From Zhengitettix transpicula (Eukaryota > Arthropoda > Insecta > Orthoptera > Tetrigidae), in assembly GCA_037074705.1 (NCBI GenBank), contig CM073591.1:129711032-129775031 (forward strand): a stretch of DNA of 64,000 nt, in the 5' to 3' direction. Numbering within the stretch: position 1 is the first letter of the stretch; each line of letters begins with the position of its first letter. Of the stretch, positions 50,205 to 64,000 are shown in pieces. Both the position numbers and the translations under genes were made by a program. Under the pieces are notes generated by a model that worked only from the letters and a program-made list of their open reading frames with translations, ran no database searches and was not told the DNA's origin.

Positions 50205-50340
50205 CTACTGAATAAGAAAGATAGCCAATAAAGACAAAAATGGTAATATAAATACCACACAACGTTTCTGGGATCCTTGTTTCTTTCGTCAGGTGATATA
50301 AGAGCCTAGAGAAACACAACTGCTCTGGCAAGTTGACAAC
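50205..50340 (-). mobile_element. Penelope-type terminal-repeat fragment (family A)
   Basis: On minus: cctgacgaaagaaacaagga, tcccagaaacgttgtgtggt, atttatattacc, then tttttgtctttattggctat. Same ends as at 7485-7560 and 60590-60665. Confidence 0.6.
50264..50292 (-). ncRNA. Hammerhead-like core (family A)
   Basis: On minus: CTGACGA, AA, GAAACAAGGATCCC, A, GAAAC, GTTGTGTGG. The core bases are intact, but stem II has lost two pairs (GAAA against TCCC). Confidence 0.45.
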
Positions 50341-50474
50341 ACTGAAAAGCGTAAATTGACCAGTGCAGTTGTGTTTATTTTAAAAATTTACATTTTAAAA
50401 ATGTACTAGTTATAACTAAACAACAGCCAATTTGAAATAAGAAAAATAATATTTATTTTTGGCAATCAAATTAC

Positions 50475-50504
50475 GTTTCGTTGCTAATTTTGCGACATCT
50501 TCAG
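50475..50504 (-). ncRNA. Hammerhead-like core (family E, left arm)
   Basis: On minus: CTGAAGA, T, GTCGC-AAAATTA-GCAAC, GAAAC, gtaatttg. Core bases complete. Stem II has four pairs and one C-A mismatch. Confidence 0.45.
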
Positions 50505-50545
50505 GTTGAAGTTGAACAAAATTTTGATAGTTGTTAAACTTTAAC

Positions 50546-50575
50546 ATGAAGAGGTCGAAAAGTTAGCGACGAAAC
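50546..50575 (+). ncRNA. Hammerhead-like core (family E, right arm)
   Basis: ATGAAGA (first C replaced by A), G, GTCG-AAAAGTTAG-CGAC, GAAAC, atagttta. Here the stem position mismatched in the left arm is paired (C-G). Confidence 0.45.
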
Positions 50576-51700
50576 ATAGTTTAATTTTCTATAAATAAAT
50601 ATCCTTATTTGTCTTCAAATTGGCTGTTGTTTATTTATAAGTTGTCTCAATAGTCAGAATATATATATATCACAATGTACTTATAATATTTCAGATTAGC
50701 AAACAGTTTGTGATTAAATTGTTACAATTATGGGCATCTAGGCTTCGTTGAACACTAGGAAAGTATACTGTTTTGTGCACCTGAATAGCATTAAATACAA
50801 ATAATGTTATGAGAAGCTATGTTATATTTCTTTCACATCTTGCTTTTCTCGTATGGAAACTTTTCTAATTCTTTAATGGTTATTTTACTCGACATGTCTA
50901 AAAATACGCGAATTGATATCCTTTCCCCTTTCGGTTCCGTTTTTTTCCTGCCTCTGCTCTCTGTTTTAGTAAATATCGAAGACGACATCCCTCCGTACCT
51001 AGCGACGGGAATACCAGGAAGTGATTAGTGTCGTGTGCGTGTTTCCTAAAGATAGTGTGTATGATTGTAGTGACTAGACAAATGTGAACAGATATGAATT
51101 TTTTATGTGTGTGTGTGTAACCTATTAATATTAATTCTGTTTATATGTAATTTATCTACTATAGTTTTGTGACGAATCCTATTTCCTCTTAAGAGGGCTA
51201 ATTGTGAATAAATCTATCTATCTATCTAAAGTAGTTAATTAATGTAATCTAAATTCTTAAAACAAGTATGCTTTATTGCGATTTTTAAATACAGGTTTAA
51301 AGTAAATAATATAAACTTAGTTGAATAAAACACGTCCTTGCTGGTTAAATTAATCATGATAATTGTAACGATCGAATGCATAATCGAATTCATAATAATC
51401 CTTGTTAATCATAGACTAAAGTTGCAATAAATCTTTACAGTTTCACGATGTTTTTAGTAAAATCATTATTTCCATATTTTATATATACTATTTCTTCAGC
51501 ATATACTGCACGAAATACCGTTTTGATTCTTTCCACAGAAGATGTTTTCGTCAGTTAGTCAAGCGTGCTTCATCTTTGGTATGTATTATCGTTGATGAGG
51601 CAGTCGGTAATATTGGATTTTCCGAGTTGAATAATTTGTTATTGCATTTGAAGTGTAACCTGGTTAGTCTTTTCTGGATTATTTTCCTACGGTGCAAAAT

Positions 51701-64000
<12,300 letters not shown>

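Larger units (their letters stand above)
50418..50640. repeat. Inverted-repeat element with hammerhead-like motifs (family E)
   Basis: Left arm 50418-50509 and right arm 50545-50637: acaacagccaatttga / tcaaattggctgttgt, aataatatttatttt / ataaataaatatcc, caaattacgtttcgttgcta / tagcgacgaaacatagttta. Both arms contain a CUGAAGA-type motif with a GCGAC/GTCGC-like stem. Confidence 0.65.
46966..51700. other. Intergenic region between divergent DDX56 and DHX15
   Basis: It should contain both promoters, but I see no TATA or other element I can defend. Contents: an AT-rich 47000-48330, the inverted-repeat element at 48340-48605, a GC-richer unassigned part at 48700-49270, Penelope-type sequence at 50205-50340, the family-E inverted repeat at 50418-50640, and short TCTA repeats near 51213-51230. 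The 88-codon frame at 47728-47991 (+) has no recognisable motif. Confidence 0.45.

Overview
The window is a piece of an AT-rich animal nuclear genome, almost certainly an insect. The four genes recognised are split by many GT-AG introns of 0.1 to 4 kb. One is a pickpocket-type DEG/ENaC channel, a family typical of insects, and the space between genes is filled with decayed transposons (Penelope-like, RTE, Jockey, gypsy-like LTR, Helitron-like, hAT). Nothing bacterial (operons, ribosome binding sites, CRISPR) is present. I cannot place the species below insect; the intron sizes and repeat load suggest a hemimetabolous insect, which is inference.

Layout. 1-360: hAT transposase remnant. 610-1430 and about 5050-7680: Helitron-like repeats with internal arrays of about 29-bp units. 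2990-12262 (+): last ten coding exons of a pickpocket-like sodium channel, with its 5' end outside or unrecognised. 13750-19710: decayed LTR retrotransposon (gag only) with a Jockey-type LINE nested in it. 20220-20985: a well-preserved Helitron-like element. 21240-23240: two direct copies of an unclassified repeat. 23940-27440: Penelope-like reverse transcriptase pieces on the minus strand, overlapping the 5' part of the next gene. 24627-33414 (+): six-exon gene for a small secreted or membrane-anchored protein of four EB-type cysteine-rich modules. 33548-46965 (-): complete eleven-exon DDX56 RNA helicase gene, with an RTE LINE in its second intron. 51701-62898 (+): twelve exons of DHX15 (Prp43-type splicing helicase), whose last exon(s) lie beyond the window.

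The genes do not form a pathway. DDX56 (ribosome assembly) and DHX15 (spliceosome disassembly) are housekeeping helicases that happen to be neighbours in divergent orientation. The EB gene and DDX56 converge, with 133 bases between stop codons.

The most interesting layer is in the repeats. At about twenty places, often as both arms of an inverted repeat, a short motif recurs: CUGANGA, then a small hairpin, then GAAA(C). This is the conserved core of hammerhead ribozymes. The hairpin changes sequence between copies while keeping pairing (GGGA/UCCC, GCAA/UUGC, GGAA/UUCC, GAAAC/GUUUC). Several sequence families are involved, and one encloses a GIY-YIG endonuclease remnant typical of Penelope-like elements, which are known to carry hammerheads in their terminal repeats. 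Whether any copy can still cleave cannot be decided by eye.
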